Below, one piece after another: positions 18,466 through 27,078 of a DNA stretch of 64,000 bases (its first letter is position 1; the number at the start of each line of letters is the position of its first letter). Where the stretch lies: contig CP042279.1 of the NCBI GenBank assembly GCA_007858575.1, positions 3,908,501 through 3,972,500 on the forward strand. Direction: 5' to 3'. The position numbers and the translations under genes are program-made. This stretch comes from Streptomyces sp. WAC08241. Its GTDB lineage: Bacteria; Actinomycetota; Actinomycetes; Streptomycetales; Streptomycetaceae. The notes under the pieces are model-generated. The model did not search any database, was not told the origin of the DNA, and worked only from the letters and a program-made list of their open reading frames with translations.

Positions 18466-18494
18466 TTGACAGGTTACTCACGGTCTGCTGGAAT
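18466..18494 (+). promoter_or_regulatory. candidate promoter of the alpha/beta hydrolase
   Basis: TTGACA (18466-18471), 17 bp, TGGAAT (18489-18494). Nearby CCTAAC repeats (about 18448 and 18509) and GGGGTTAG just before the ATG suggest an operator overlapping this divergent promoter region. Confidence 0.45.
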
Positions 18495-18541
18495 CACCCT
18501 GTCGAGACCTAACCACTAAACCGATCTCAAGGGGTTAGAAG

Positions 18542-19419
18542 ATGTCCGTACTGCCGACCCACCACCGCACCGTCGCCGTCCGGGGACACGAGATCGCCTA
18601 CCGGGAGGCGGGCCCGGCCGACGCCCCCGCGCTGCTCCTGCTGCACGGCTTCCCGACCAGCTCGCACATGTTCCGCGACCTGATCCCGCTCCTGGCCGAC
18701 CGCTACCGCCTGATCGCCCCCGACCACCTGGGCTTCGGCCGCAGCGCCGCGCCCTCCGCCGACGACTTCGCCTACACCTTCGCCGAACTGGCCTCGCTCA
18801 CGGCCGAGTTCACGGAGGCCGTCGGCCTGGACCGGTTCGCGCTCTACGTCCAGGACTACGGCGCGCCCATCGGCCTCCGGCTCGCCCTCGCCCACCCCGA
18901 GCGGGTCACCGCGATCGTCACCCAGAACGGCAACGCGTACGAGGAGGGGCTCGGCGCCGAGGCCTGGGCCCCGGTCCTCGCCCTGATCGAGGAGCGCACC
19001 CCGGAGACCGAGGAGCCGGTCCGCGCCCTCCGCTCCCCCGCCGGCATCCGGTGGCAGTACGAGACGGGCGTCCCCGCCGAGTACCGCGACCTCCTCAGCC
19101 CCGACGCCTGGCACCACGACGCCGCCCTGATGGCCCGCGAGGGCTGGTGGACGGCGTCCAGTTGGCCCTGATCGCCGACTACGGCTCCAACTTCGCCCTC
19201 TACCCGGCCTTCCAGGAGTACTTCCGCACCTCCCGGGTCCCCTCCGCCGTCTGGGGCGAGGGCGACCAGGTCTTCGTCCCGGCGGGCGCCGAGGCCTTCC
19301 GCCACGACCTCCCGGACGCGGAGGTCCACCTCCTGCCCACCGGCCACTTCGCCCTGGAGACCCACGCGCCGGGGATCGCCTCATTGATCGACGACTTCCT
19401 GACCCGGCGGGTGTCCTGA
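18542..19419 (+). CDS. alpha/beta hydrolase, epoxide-hydrolase/haloalkane-dehalogenase type
   Basis: About 292-residue hydrolase. HGFPTSSHMFRDLIPLLADR carries the oxyanion HG motif. The nucleophile elbow reads YVQDYGAPIG, with Asp rather than Ser as nucleophile, as in epoxide hydrolases and haloalkane dehalogenases. The late acid is in VWGEGDQVFVP and the catalytic His in LPTGHFALETH. No signal peptide. One shift lies near 19145. AAGGGG precedes the ATG at good spacing. Substrate not predictable. It is the last gene of the conserved block before a lower-GC island. Confidence 0.88.
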
Positions 19420-19635
19420 TCTCCCGTTCGGCTCGGCCGGGCCGAACCGCATCTGCGCAGTGGAGTTCAGGGCTCCGGCCAACCGCAAACACACATGGGC
19501 CCGTTCGGCGGGAGTACAGTCCGACAGCATCGCTCGAACGTGACGAACGATGTACATGTCCCTGGCCGCCTTCGCCAAGGCCAGCAGCAATCCCAGCGCG
19601 AGCACCACCAGCGCTCCCGTCAAGGCGATGGCCAT
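19381..19635 (-). CDS. small membrane protein of unknown function
   Basis: 84 residues: one strong N-terminal TM helix (MAIALTGALVVLALGLLLAL) and a cytosolic part AKAARDMYIVRHVRAMLSDC..AHVCLRLAGALNSTAQ. The ATG overlaps the stop of the upstream gene by one base (TGATG), so translation is coupled. The last 13 codons overlap the 3' end of the convergent hydrolase. Not recognised. The location at the edge of a lower-GC segment fits an acquired pair. Confidence 0.55.
   Translation of the reverse strand: MAIALTGALVVLALGLLLALAKAARDMYIVRHVRAMLSDCTPAERAHVCLRLAGALNSTAQMRFGPAEPNGRSGHPPGQEVVDQ
19426..19447. terminator. hairpin GTTCGGC..GCCGAAC
   Basis: GTTCGGC-TCGGCCGG-GCCGAAC directly after the hydrolase stop. 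It overlaps the 3' end of the converging small membrane protein gene. Confidence 0.5.
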
Positions 19636-20563
19636 CACTGGTACCGCCTCAGGTTGCTCCGGGCGATCGCGGCAGGACCGGCCCAGTCGTCGCCACGGCA
19701 CCAAGAGGCGTTCAGACAACGCAGGACGATGCTGGCATCTCCCATGTCGATGCGTTCCGCATGGGGCTCGCAATCGAACGAGGCGCGGAAGTCAATCGTC
19801 TCGATCCTATTCTCGATACCGCTGACTCGGAGGGCATCAGCCAACTCCTCGGCCTCGGCACCGCAGCACCATTCAAAAACGATGTCGTGGTCATGATGGC
19901 TGTACGTGTTCACCCAGCCGTGCGAAGTGCCGGCACGATTCACCAACAGCGGGCGCCGAAGAATCCTGCTGAACAGCAGGTCACGGGCATCAGTGGTCCG
20001 CCGACACTCGCTGCCCGTTTCCCAGGAGACAATCTCGTCGCGCTCGATACGGGAGAGCCGATCAGGACATCTCTCCACACAGGTGTCAGCCCGCGCTCGA
20101 CGGCAGGAAGCTTCGGACCTGGGCGAAGGTCAAACCCTTCCAGGTGCACACGAGCCGAGGACCTGACATCGACCAGGGACCATTCACCCGCGCGGTACCG
20201 GATGCGTAGCCCGGGAACTCCCCGGAGGCCTCCGTAGGCCACGTCGAAGACGGGCAACAGGTCAGCCACGATACGCCTAGCCATGATGGGATGAAGGCGC
20301 AGCGTGAGTTGTTCGCCCTGTAGTCGCACGCCCTGCACACCTAGGACGGCGCTGTCGAGCTGCCGGTCCCGGAGCGTATAGGCCAGCGTGTGCGCGATGC
20401 GCGCTTCAAAGCGTCTCTGCTCGGGCGAGTTTGCGTCAGGAACAGGCCGAAGCGGAGTGATGTGACCATTCATGGCCGACTCGAGGCAACGGCTGTACGT
20501 CATGCCCGTTGCACGGCTGCATAGGCTGGCCGCACGCTTGCGATTGCTCTGTTTCTTGGACAT
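19635..20563 (-). CDS. unknown protein in lower-GC island (joined across a frameshift)
   Basis: Not recognised. The N-terminus MSKKQSNRKRAASLCSRATG, then MTYSRCLESAMNGHI, is basic and helix-like, recalling short DNA- or ribosome-associated arms seen in Streptomyces accessory genes. A middle part follows: RRFEARIAHTLAYTLRDRQL, LTLRLHPIMARRIVADLLPV, LRIRYRAGEWSLVDVRSSAR. The frame then appears to shift near 20085 into DRLSRIERDEIVSWETGSEC, GWVNTYSHHDHDIVFEWCCG, ELADALRVSGIENRIETIDF, ending SNLRRYQ. Alternatively two overlapping genes exist (19940-20563 and 19635-20078, the latter from a GTG). Start 20563 has AGGGAG upstream. Codon use is less G/C-biased than in neighbours, a sign of transfer. 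Confidence 0.5.
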
Positions 20564-20903
20564 ACGTCTCCCTACGACCCCACCCGGCATGGGCCACAGA
20601 GTTCGGTGTACATCCTGACAACTGTGAGCACTTGTGTTCTGGCGGGTTCGTGAGAGCCCTTCGCTCCCCTCGGGCAATGCCGGGACCCGAGGTACGGAAC
20701 GCGTCTCCATGTCGACGCACGCTCAGGCTAAGGCAAAACTCTCTTTGACCGTAGTTCGACACCCCGCCTGCCACCCTGCCCCATCGAGGTGGAGAAGCTA
20801 CGCGGCACCAGAAAGATCGGGTTCGCCCGGGTCGGTGCCTTGTTCGCCCTTCTTGTCCAGAACGGCAACCAAACCAATCGGCAGTTCGTCACCCGCTAAA
20901 ACC

Positions 20904-20940
20904 AAACCACTTCTCTCCCATTACGGGAGGGAAGTGGTTT
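20904..20940 (-). terminator. strong intrinsic terminator of the methyltransferase operon
   Basis: AAACCACTTC (20904-20913) pairs with GAAGTGGTTT (20931-20940), with an inner CTCCC/GGGAG stem and ATTAC loop, just after the methyltransferase stop. On the minus strand it is followed by GGTTTTAG. The 340 bp from 20564 to 20903 hold no gene I can support. Confidence 0.8.
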
Positions 20941-20956
20941 CACCATGTCCAGGCGT

Positions 20957-22135
20957 TCAACGGAGCCACTCCGCCCCGGGCACGGGGCACGACTCGTCGT
21001 CGAGCCACGCCACCGTGGAGCGGGGCCCGGCCGTCAGGCCGAACCGCTCGAATCCGGGTCGGCCACGATCGCTCCACCAGTGGTACGCGGCCTCGGTCTC
21101 GTCCCACAGGCGCCGGGGCCCGCTCTGGTGGACGACGAACTCGGTCTCGCCGGGCTCGTGGTCGACCGACGCCCACGAGGTGCCGTCGAGGCCGTACGTC
21201 CACAGGGTGTACGCCCCGTCGTCGTACCGCTCGACCGACCACCAGGCGTCATGCACCTGGAGGCCGACGGCGAACTGCTCGATCCATCCGCCCACGGCGG
21301 ACGGCGGGGTCGTCGTCGTGCTCCTGACCCCGTCGGCCGGCCATGCCCGCCCGCCCATGTACCGCTCATGGGGCGGGAACGTGGCGCGCTGCTGCCGGAG
21401 CCGCATGAACGCGGACGAGCGGGTGAAGCGCCCCGCGCCGTCCCGTCCTCGTCGACCACCAGGCGCGCGATGGCCTCGCCGCCGTAGAGCGGTCCCCACG
21501 GGGCGACGATCACCCCGCCGGGCGCGGCCTGTTCGGCCCAGGCCGGGGCAGGTCGCCGACCGAACAGGTGGCGATGATCCGGTCGTACGGCGCGCGGTCC
21601 GCGAACCCCTGTCGGCCGTCGCCGACGTGCACGAGCGGCTTGATCCCGAACTCGGCGAGGTTCCGCCGGGCGCCCTTGGCGACGTCCGGGTCGTACTCGA
21701 CCGAGACGACGTTCGCCGCCCCCACGCGGTGGGCGAGGAGGGCCGCGTTCCAACCGGTGCCCGTCCCGATCTCCAGCACCCTGTGCCCGGCCTCGACGTT
21801 GAGGTCGTCGAGCATCGCGAACACCATGCTGGGCAGGCTGTTGCTGCTCGTCGGGGTCGTACCGAGGTCGTCGCCCCGGTGCTCGCCGTCGTCCCACTGC
21901 GTGGTGAGCGGCCGGTCGGAGTAGACCGCCGCGAGCCACGCGTGCGGGTCGGTCCGGCGGTCGACGAGGGCTTCCTGACGGGTGCCTTCGGGGATGCCGG
22001 GCCAGATCCGGTCCGGGACGAACATCGCCCGGGGACGGCGCGGTACGTGTTCAGCCAGTCGGATCGCAGGGCGCCCGACGCGACGAGCGCGGAGGCGAGC
22101 CCCTGGGGGCCCGCCTCCTCCACGTGTGTGTTCAC
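20957..22135 (-). CDS. protein-L-isoaspartate O-methyltransferase-like enzyme (candidate RiPP aspartimide-forming type)
   Basis: About 395-residue SAM-dependent methyltransferase. The PIMT-like half has LASALVASGALRSDWLNTYR then AVPRAMFVPDRIW, the substrate loop TTPTSSNSLPSMVFAMLDDL, motif I HRVLEIGTGTGWNAALLAHR, VVSVEYDPDVAKGARRNL, YDRIIATCSVGDLP and GGVIVAPWGPLYGG. A C-terminal extension of about 150 residues (WIEQFAVGLQVHDAWWSVER, GPRRLWDETEAAYHWWSDRG) is absent from housekeeping Pcm and resembles accessory, RiPP-associated PIMTs. Shifts lie near 22030, 21545 and 21445. The GTG start is 8 bp after the stop of a Gly/Ser/Asp-rich peptide gene. Function on that peptide is inferred from this arrangement. 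Confidence 0.82.
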   Translation of the reverse strand: MNTHVEEAGPQGLASALVASGALRSDWLNTYRAVPGRCSSRTGSGPASPKAPVRKPSSTAGPTRTRGSRRSTPTGRSPRSGTTASTGATTSVRPRRAATACPAWCSRCSTTSTSRPGTGCWRSGRAPVGTRPSSPTAWGRRTSSRSSTTRTSPRAPGGTSPSSGSSRSCTSATADRGSRTARRTTGSSPPVRSATCPGLGRTGRARRGDRRPVGTALRRRGHRAPGGRRGRDGAGRFTRSSAFMRLRQQRATFPPHERYMGGRAWPADGVRSTTTTPPSAVGGWIEQFAVGLQVHDAWWSVERYDDGAYTLWTYGLDGTSWASVDHEPGETEFVVHQSGPRRLWDETEAAYHWWSDRGRPGFERFGLTAGPRSTVAWLDDESCPVPGAEWLR

Positions 22136-22143
22136 CTGTGCCT

Positions 22144-22287
22144 CTACTTCTTCGCGGGGCCGGAACCGTCGGAGGAGTTCCCGCCGCTCGTCTCCGAGCC
22201 GCCGCCTCCGTGCTGCCGGCCGCTGCTGCTGTCGTCCTGCTGGCTGCCGCCGGATCCACTGCCCGTACCGCCACCGTGCTTCGGCAT
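22144..22287 (-). CDS. 47-aa Gly/Ser-rich peptide, candidate modified-peptide precursor
   Basis: Intact tiny gene with GAAGGAG before its ATG, 8 bp upstream of the PIMT-like gene. The peptide starts MPKHGGGTGSGSGGSQQDDS and ends GGNSSDGSGPAKK. It is disordered, has three Asp residues, and contains one Asp-Gly (SSDGSG), the sequence most prone to aspartimide formation. That is what a PIMT-type RiPP enzyme would target. No leader/core boundary is obvious. It could be a regulator or structural peptide instead. Confidence 0.6.
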   Translation of the reverse strand: MPKHGGGTGSGSGGSQQDDSSSGRQHGGGGSETSGGNSSDGSGPAKK

Positions 22288-22400
22288 GTCACTCCTTCGT
22301 TGTCGGGTCGTGCTCGGAACGGCCGCCCATGAAACGGGGGCCGGCCCCTCGCCCGGACTCGGACCGAGGCCTGCGGGGGCGTCATCGGCGGGGCGGCTGA

Positions 22401-22693
22401 CTATGGGGTGCGTAGCCACAGGGCGGCGTCGTACGCGCCCACGGCGAGCGTGGTCAGGAAGACGGCGATACGGGTGCCGAGGACTCCGATGCGGTGCTGA
22501 TGACCTGCACGGCACCACGAAGGGTGATGCTCGCGCGCTCCTCCGGGCTCGCCGTCCAGCAGTTCTCCGGAGTGGCGGTCCACTCGGCTCCTCCCGGGCG
22601 GGTGAGGGTGAGGAAAGACCGGCCGACCACGCGCACTCGCCCCACCAGGGCCCGCGTCCCGTCGACGACGACGTCGCCCTCCCGGTATTTCAT
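22401..22693 (-). CDS. small protein, about 97 aa, with C-terminal membrane helix
   Basis: It starts MKYREGDVVVDGTRALVGRV, then VVGRSFLTLTRPGGAEWTAT, PENCWTASPEERASITLRG, a compact beta-rich domain. After one shift near 22490 it ends GVLGTRIAVFLTTLAVGAYD AALWLRTP, a likely TM segment. The ATG overlaps the stop of the upstream Pro-rich peptide gene (ATGA), so they are co-translated. Function unknown. A membrane role for export or immunity in the peptide cluster is only a guess. Confidence 0.55.
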
Positions 22694-22824
22694 GCCGGCT
22701 GCCCTTCACCGAGTTCGGCGTCGGCCTCGGAGGCGAGCGGGGTGGCTTGTACGGGGTTCGGAATGCCTTCGAGGCTGGGGTCGGGCACAGGGGCGATCGG
22801 TACGGGCGGTGGGGCGAAGATCAC
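22690..22824 (-). CDS. 44-aa proline-rich peptide
   Basis: GTG start with a strong AGGAGG five nt upstream. The peptide begins VIFAPPPVPIAPVPDPSLEG and ends ASEADAELGEGQPA: a hydrophobic Pro-rich N-half and an acidic C-half. It overlaps the next gene by ATGA. It is the first gene of the leftward operon, divergent from the XRE-TPR regulator. It may be a signalling or RiPP-type peptide, or a small adaptor; no homologue is recognised. Confidence 0.5.
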   Translation of the reverse strand: MIFAPPPVPIAPVPDPSLEGIPNPVQATPLASEADAELGEGQPA

Positions 22825-22892
22825 GGCTCTCCTCCTGGTGGACGTCTCGTTCCGGCTGCTGTGACCATTCAACGACTCTGTGTGTACGGGAA

Positions 22893-22911
22893 CTTGCACA
22901 CGTCTTGCACA
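22893..22911. promoter_or_regulatory. tandem CTTGCACA operator in the divergent XRE/peptide promoter
   Basis: CTTGCACA at 22893-22900 and 22904-22911, spaced exactly 11 bp (one helical turn), in the 158-bp gap between the divergent Pro-rich peptide gene and the XRE regulator. This suits two regulator subunits bound on one DNA face. Confidence 0.55.
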
Positions 22912-22982
22912 GGAGCGGACACCGGTCGGCACGGCCTGTGACCATGGATCGTGACCTGGCCTCGACGGGGTAGGACTGACAC

Positions 22983-24194
22983 ATGAGCACGACCAGCGAA
23001 TGGCGCCGGGGGCGAATCTCGCCCTGATCCGAAAAGAGCGCGGCCTCTCAGACCCAGCTCGCGCGGATGGCCAATGTGTCCGTGTCACTGCTGTCCAAGA
23101 TCGAGGTGGGCGACCGAACGCTCACGCCCACGGTTGCCGCGACGATCGGCAGGGCCCTCGGCCTGTCCATGGCGGAAGTGCTTGGGAAGGCCCGAGTCGC
23201 GGAAGACGACGAGGAACGGCTCACGGCCCTGCGGTCCGCCGTTCGGGACTACGATCTGCCGGGCCGCGCGCAGGTGGAGGAAGCAGCCCTTCTGGACGAC
23301 TTGGAGTCGGTTCGGAGGCCCGTGACGCAGCTCGCGTCCATCAAGTGCTCGCCCGGCTACCGGGCCTCCTTCGGAGTGCCACGACACACGCCCACGCGGT
23401 GAACACGGTCGAAGCGTGGATGTCCTTGGCGGAGGTCTACAGCTCCGTCTACTGGCTCGCTGCCCGGCACCGGTGGATGGACATGGCCGAGCTGGCGGTG
23501 ACCCGGCAGCGGTGGGCCGTCGAACAACAGGCCAATCCACTCGGCGAGGCGATCGCGGCCCGGGACCGTGCCGGTGCCTATCTCAACGGCGGCGACGCAG
23601 AGGGCGGCCTCGTGGTCGTCGACCGGGCCATCGCACGGGCCGAGTCGACGCTGTCCGGGAAGGACCGGGCGTTCGCGGTCGGAGTACTGAACCTCCGGGG
23701 ATGACGCTGGCGGGGCGATTGGAGGACAAGGTCGAAGGCGCCCGCGAGGCCGAGCGGCACATCACGTCGGCCGAACGGGTGGCCGACGAGTGGTTCAGCG
23801 GGGCGACTCGAACCAGTACTCGATGATCTTCGGTCCGCAGAACACGGCCACACACGTCCTCGCGACCCGGCTCGACCTCGGCCGACCGCAGGAGGCCCTC
23901 GCGGTCGCGGAGAACCTCGACACGGTCCTCGACGGGCTGCCCGCCACCCGTGTCGCGCCCTCGCGGTTGAACGTCGCCAGGGCTCACCTCGATGTCGGGA
24001 ACCGAGAGGCCGCCCTCGCGAACCTGTCGGCAGCGTGGGAAGCCGCGCCGCAGATGGCTCGTATCCACCCCACGGCGCGCGAGGTGTTCCGGGTACTGGC
24101 CTCCTTGCACCGTCGGAGCAATCCCGAGTTGCTACGTCTCTCACATGTCCGGGATACCGCTGTGACGCAGGAGGGCCTCACCTCCTTGGTGTAA
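22983..24194 (+). CDS. XRE-family regulator with TPR-like sensor domain
   Basis: About 405-residue regulator. The N-terminal helix-turn-helix reads LIRKERGLSQTQLARMANVS then VSLLSKIEVGDRTLTPTVAA (after one shift near 23045). A long helical region with TPR character follows (LAVTRQRWAVEQQANPLGEA, RDRAGAYLNGGDAEGGLVVV, GRPQEALAVAENLDTVL, ARAHLDVGNREAALANLSAA), ending TQEGLTSLV. Shifts lie near 23045, 23340, 23700 and 23815. HTH-TPR proteins such as the RRNPP group sense short peptides. The divergent small-peptide genes make that plausible here. Tandem CTTGCACA sites lie upstream. Confidence 0.85.
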
Positions 24195-24215
24195 GAGGCG
24201 CGCCCCGGAATGGGA

Positions 24216-24256
24216 ACCGCCCCCGACCTCGGTTGGGGGACCGAGGAAGGGGCGGT
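24216..24256. terminator. bidirectional hairpin between XRE gene and pruA
   Basis: ACCGCCCC (24216-24223) pairs with GGGGCGGT (24249-24256), with an inner CCTCGG/CCGAGG stem, between convergent genes. Confidence 0.75.
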
Positions 24257-24303
24257 GTCAGGGCCTGCCCGCGGGGGCAGGGCGCTCGCGCGGCGGACCG
24301 GCG

Positions 24304-25927
24304 TCAGCCCATGTGCGGGTAGCCGTACTCGGTCGGCGGGACCAGCGTCTCCTTGATCGCGCGGGTCAGCGTCCAGCGCATCAGGTTCTGCGGGGCGCCG
24401 GCCTTGTCGTCGGTGCCGGAGGCGCGGCCGCCGCCGAAGGGCTGCTGGCCGACAACGGCGCCGGTCGACTTGTCGTTGATGTAGAAGTTGCCCGCGGCGT
24501 AGCGGAGCTTCTCCATCGTGTACGCGGCGGCGGCGCGGTCGTTGGCGATGACCGAGCCGGTGAGCGCGTAGTCCGAGACCGACTCCATCTGGGTCAGCAT
24601 CTCGTCGTACTTGTCGTCCTCATAGACGTGCACCGCGAGGATCGGGCCGAAGTACTCGGTCGTGAAGACCTCGTTCTCCGGGTCGGTGCACTCGATGACG
24701 GTCGGCGGACGAAGTAGCCGACCGAGTCGTCGTAGGTGCCGCCGGCGACGATCGTGCAGCTCGGTCGGACTTGGCGCGGTCGATCGCCGCCTTGTTCTTG
24801 GCGAACGAGCGGTCGTCGATGACGGCGCCGATGAAGTGCGACAGGTCGGTGACGTCACCCATGGTGATGCCGTCGACCTCGGCCGCGAACTCCTCCTTGA
24901 AACCGTCGTTCCAGATCGAGGCCGGGACGTACGCGCGCGAGGACGCGGAGCACTTCTGGCCCTGGTACTCGAAGGAGCCGCGGGTCAGCGCGGTCTTCAG
25001 GACGGCGCGGTCGGCGCTGGGGTGGGCGACGACGAAGTCCTTGCCGCCGGTCTCTCCGACGATCCGCGGGTACGAGCGGTAGTTCTCGATGTTGTTGCCG
25101 ACCGTCTTCCACAGGTGCTGGAAGGTCTTGGTCGAGCCGGTGAAGTGGATGCCGGCCAGGTCGCGGTGGTTCAGGGCCACCTCGGAGACGGCGATGCCGT
25201 CGCCGGTCACCAGGTTGATGACGCCCTTGGGCAGGCCGGCCTCCTCCAGGAGCTCCATGAGGAGCACCGCGGCGTGGGTCTGCGTCGGGGACGGCTTCCA
25301 GACCACCACGTTGCCCATGAGGGCGGGGGCGGTGGCAGGTTGCCCGCGATGGCCGTGAAGTTGAACGGCGTGATCGCGTAGACGAAGCCTTCGAGCGGGC
25401 GGTGGTCCAGGCGGTTCCAGACGCCCGGCGAGTTGGCCGGGGCTGCTCGGCCAGGATCTGGCGGGCGTACGCCACGTTGAAGCGCCAGAAGTCGACGAGC
25501 TCGCACGGGGTGTCGATCTCGGCCTGCTGGGCGGTCTTGGACTGGCCGAGCATGGTGGACGCGGCCAGCGTCTCGCGCCACGGACCGGCGAGCAGCTCGG
25601 CGGCGCGCAGGATGATCGCGGCGCGGTCGTCGAAGGACATCGCGCGCCAGGCCGGGGCGGCGGCCAGGGCGGCGTCGATCGCGTCCTGGGCGTCCTGCTG
25701 CGTGGCGCCCCGGAAGGTGCCGATGACGGCCCGGTGGTTGTGCGGCTGGACGACCTCGAACTCCTCGCCGCCGCCCAGGCGCCACGCCGCCGATGGTCAT
25801 CGGCAGCTCGCGCGGGTTCTCGGCCAGCTCCTTGAGCTTGAGCTCCAGACGGGCGCGCTCGGGGAGCCGGGGCGTAGCCGTGCACCGGCTCGTTGACGGG
25901 AGTGGGGACCTGGGTCACAGCGTCCAT
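24304..25927 (-). CDS. pruA: delta-1-pyrroline-5-carboxylate dehydrogenase
   Basis: About 543-residue aldehyde dehydrogenase oxidising P5C/glutamate semialdehyde to glutamate with NAD+, the second step of proline catabolism. Marks: MDAVTQVPTPVNEPVHGYAP at the start, GFVYAITPFNFTAIAGNLP, GNVVVWKPSPTQTHAA, FTGSTKTFQHLWKTVG, the Glu motif RIVGETGGKDFVVAHPSADR, the catalytic Cys in GSFEYQGQKCSASSRAYVP, and QQPFGGGRASGTDDKAGAPQ. Shifts lie near 25865, 25780, 25440, 25335, 24765 and 24710. ATG 25927. putA lies directly upstream on the same strand, 34 bp away, so the two form an operon probably driven by proline through the adjacent PucR-type regulator. Confidence 0.95.
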
Positions 25928-25961
25928 GAGTCTCTGTACTCCTTCGGAGGGGTGGTGGGGC

Positions 25962-26888
25962 TCAGCCCTTGGTGAGGATGGAGCGGACGAAGAAGAGGAG
26001 GTTGGCCGGCTTCTCCGCCAGGCGGCGCATGAAGTAGCCGTACCAGTCGGTGCCGTACGCGGTGTAGACGCGCATGCGGTGCCCCTCGGCGGCGAGGCGG
26101 TTCTGCTCCTCGCTCCGGATGCCGTACAGCATCTGGAACTCGTACTCGTCCGGCTTGCGCCCGGCGCGGCGGGCCAGCTCCTGGCCGACGGAGATGAGGC
26201 GCGGGTCGTGGGACCCGATCATCGGGTAGCCCTTGCCCTCCATCAGGATCTTCATGATCCGGACGTACGCCTTGTCGATCTCCGGCTTGTCCTGGATCGC
26301 GACGGAGGCGGGCTCCTTGTAGGCGCCCTTGACGATCCGGACGCGGGAGCCGTTCGCGGCGAGGCGGCGGGCGTCGTCCTCGGTGCGGAAGAGGTACGCC
26401 TGGATGACGCAGCCGGTCTGCGGGAAGTCCTTCCGCAGCTCCTCGTGGATGGCGAACATCGAGTCGAGGGTGGTGTGGTCCTCGGCGTCCAGGGTGACGG
26501 TGGTGCCGATCTCGGCGGCGGCCTCGACGACCGGCCGGACGTTGGCGAGCGCCAGCTCGTGCCCGTCGTCGAGCGACTGGCCGAACATCGACAGCTTCAC
26601 GGACATCTCGGCGCGCTCGCCGAGGCCCAGCTCCTTCAGGCGGCCGATGAGCTCCAGGTAGGCGTCCCGGGCGGCGTGCGACTGCTCGACGGTGGTGATG
26701 TCCTCGCCGACGACGTCGAGGGTGACCTCCAGGCCGCGCTCGCTCAGCTCCCGCACGATCGGGACGACGTCGTCGACCGTCTCGCCGGCGATGAAGCGTG
26801 CCACGACCTGCTTGGTCCCGGGCGCGGCCGACACGAAACGGCGCATCTTGTCGCTGCGCGACGCGGCGAGGATCACGGGACCCAGCAC
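25962..26888 (-). CDS. putA: proline dehydrogenase (monofunctional)
   Basis: Intact 308-residue FAD-dependent PRODH oxidising proline to P5C. The TIM-barrel signatures are GLEVTLDVVGEDITTVEQSH, MSVKLSMFGQSLDD, VTLDAEDHTTLDSMFAIHEE, CVIQAYLFRTEDDARRLA, RVRIVKGAYKEPASVAIQDK, MIGSHDPRLISVGQELARR and YGYFMRRLAEKPANLLFF, the last holding the substrate-binding Arg pair. Start is the GTG at 26888 with GGAGG six nt upstream. Transcribed divergently from a PucR regulator (190-bp gap), with pruA downstream. Confidence 0.95.
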   Translation of the reverse strand: MLGPVILAASRSDKMRRFVSAAPGTKQVVARFIAGETVDDVVPIVRELSERGLEVTLDVVGEDITTVEQSHAARDAYLELIGRLKELGLGERAEMSVKLSMFGQSLDDGHELALANVRPVVEAAAEIGTTVTLDAEDHTTLDSMFAIHEELRKDFPQTGCVIQAYLFRTEDDARRLAANGSRVRIVKGAYKEPASVAIQDKPEIDKAYVRIMKILMEGKGYPMIGSHDPRLISVGQELARRAGRKPDEYEFQMLYGIRSEEQNRLAAEGHRMRVYTAYGTDWYGYFMRRLAEKPANLLFFVRSILTKG

Positions 26889-27078
26889 GGGGCACCTCCA
26901 GAGGGCAAGGGTAGAACGGGGCCGTACCCGGACGAAGGCCACGAGGCGAACGAACCGGAACAGCACGGATAACCACTGTGAAACCTACGAATCGCTCCGA
27001 TCGTCCGCCACCTACACCTGTCACGCATCCGTGGCCCGCCTCTCATACATCTGTCTGAGAGGGTGCGAGAATGGGTCG

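Noticed and set aside
19940..20078. Two real overlapping genes in different frames
   Set aside because: A 140-bp out-of-frame overlap is improbable given the many base losses here; one frameshifted gene is simpler, although a GTG start for a separate downstream gene cannot be excluded.
20957..22135. Housekeeping Pcm repair methyltransferase
   Set aside because: The enzyme has a 150-residue C-terminal extension and sits in a peptide operon within an accessory region, unlike repair Pcm.
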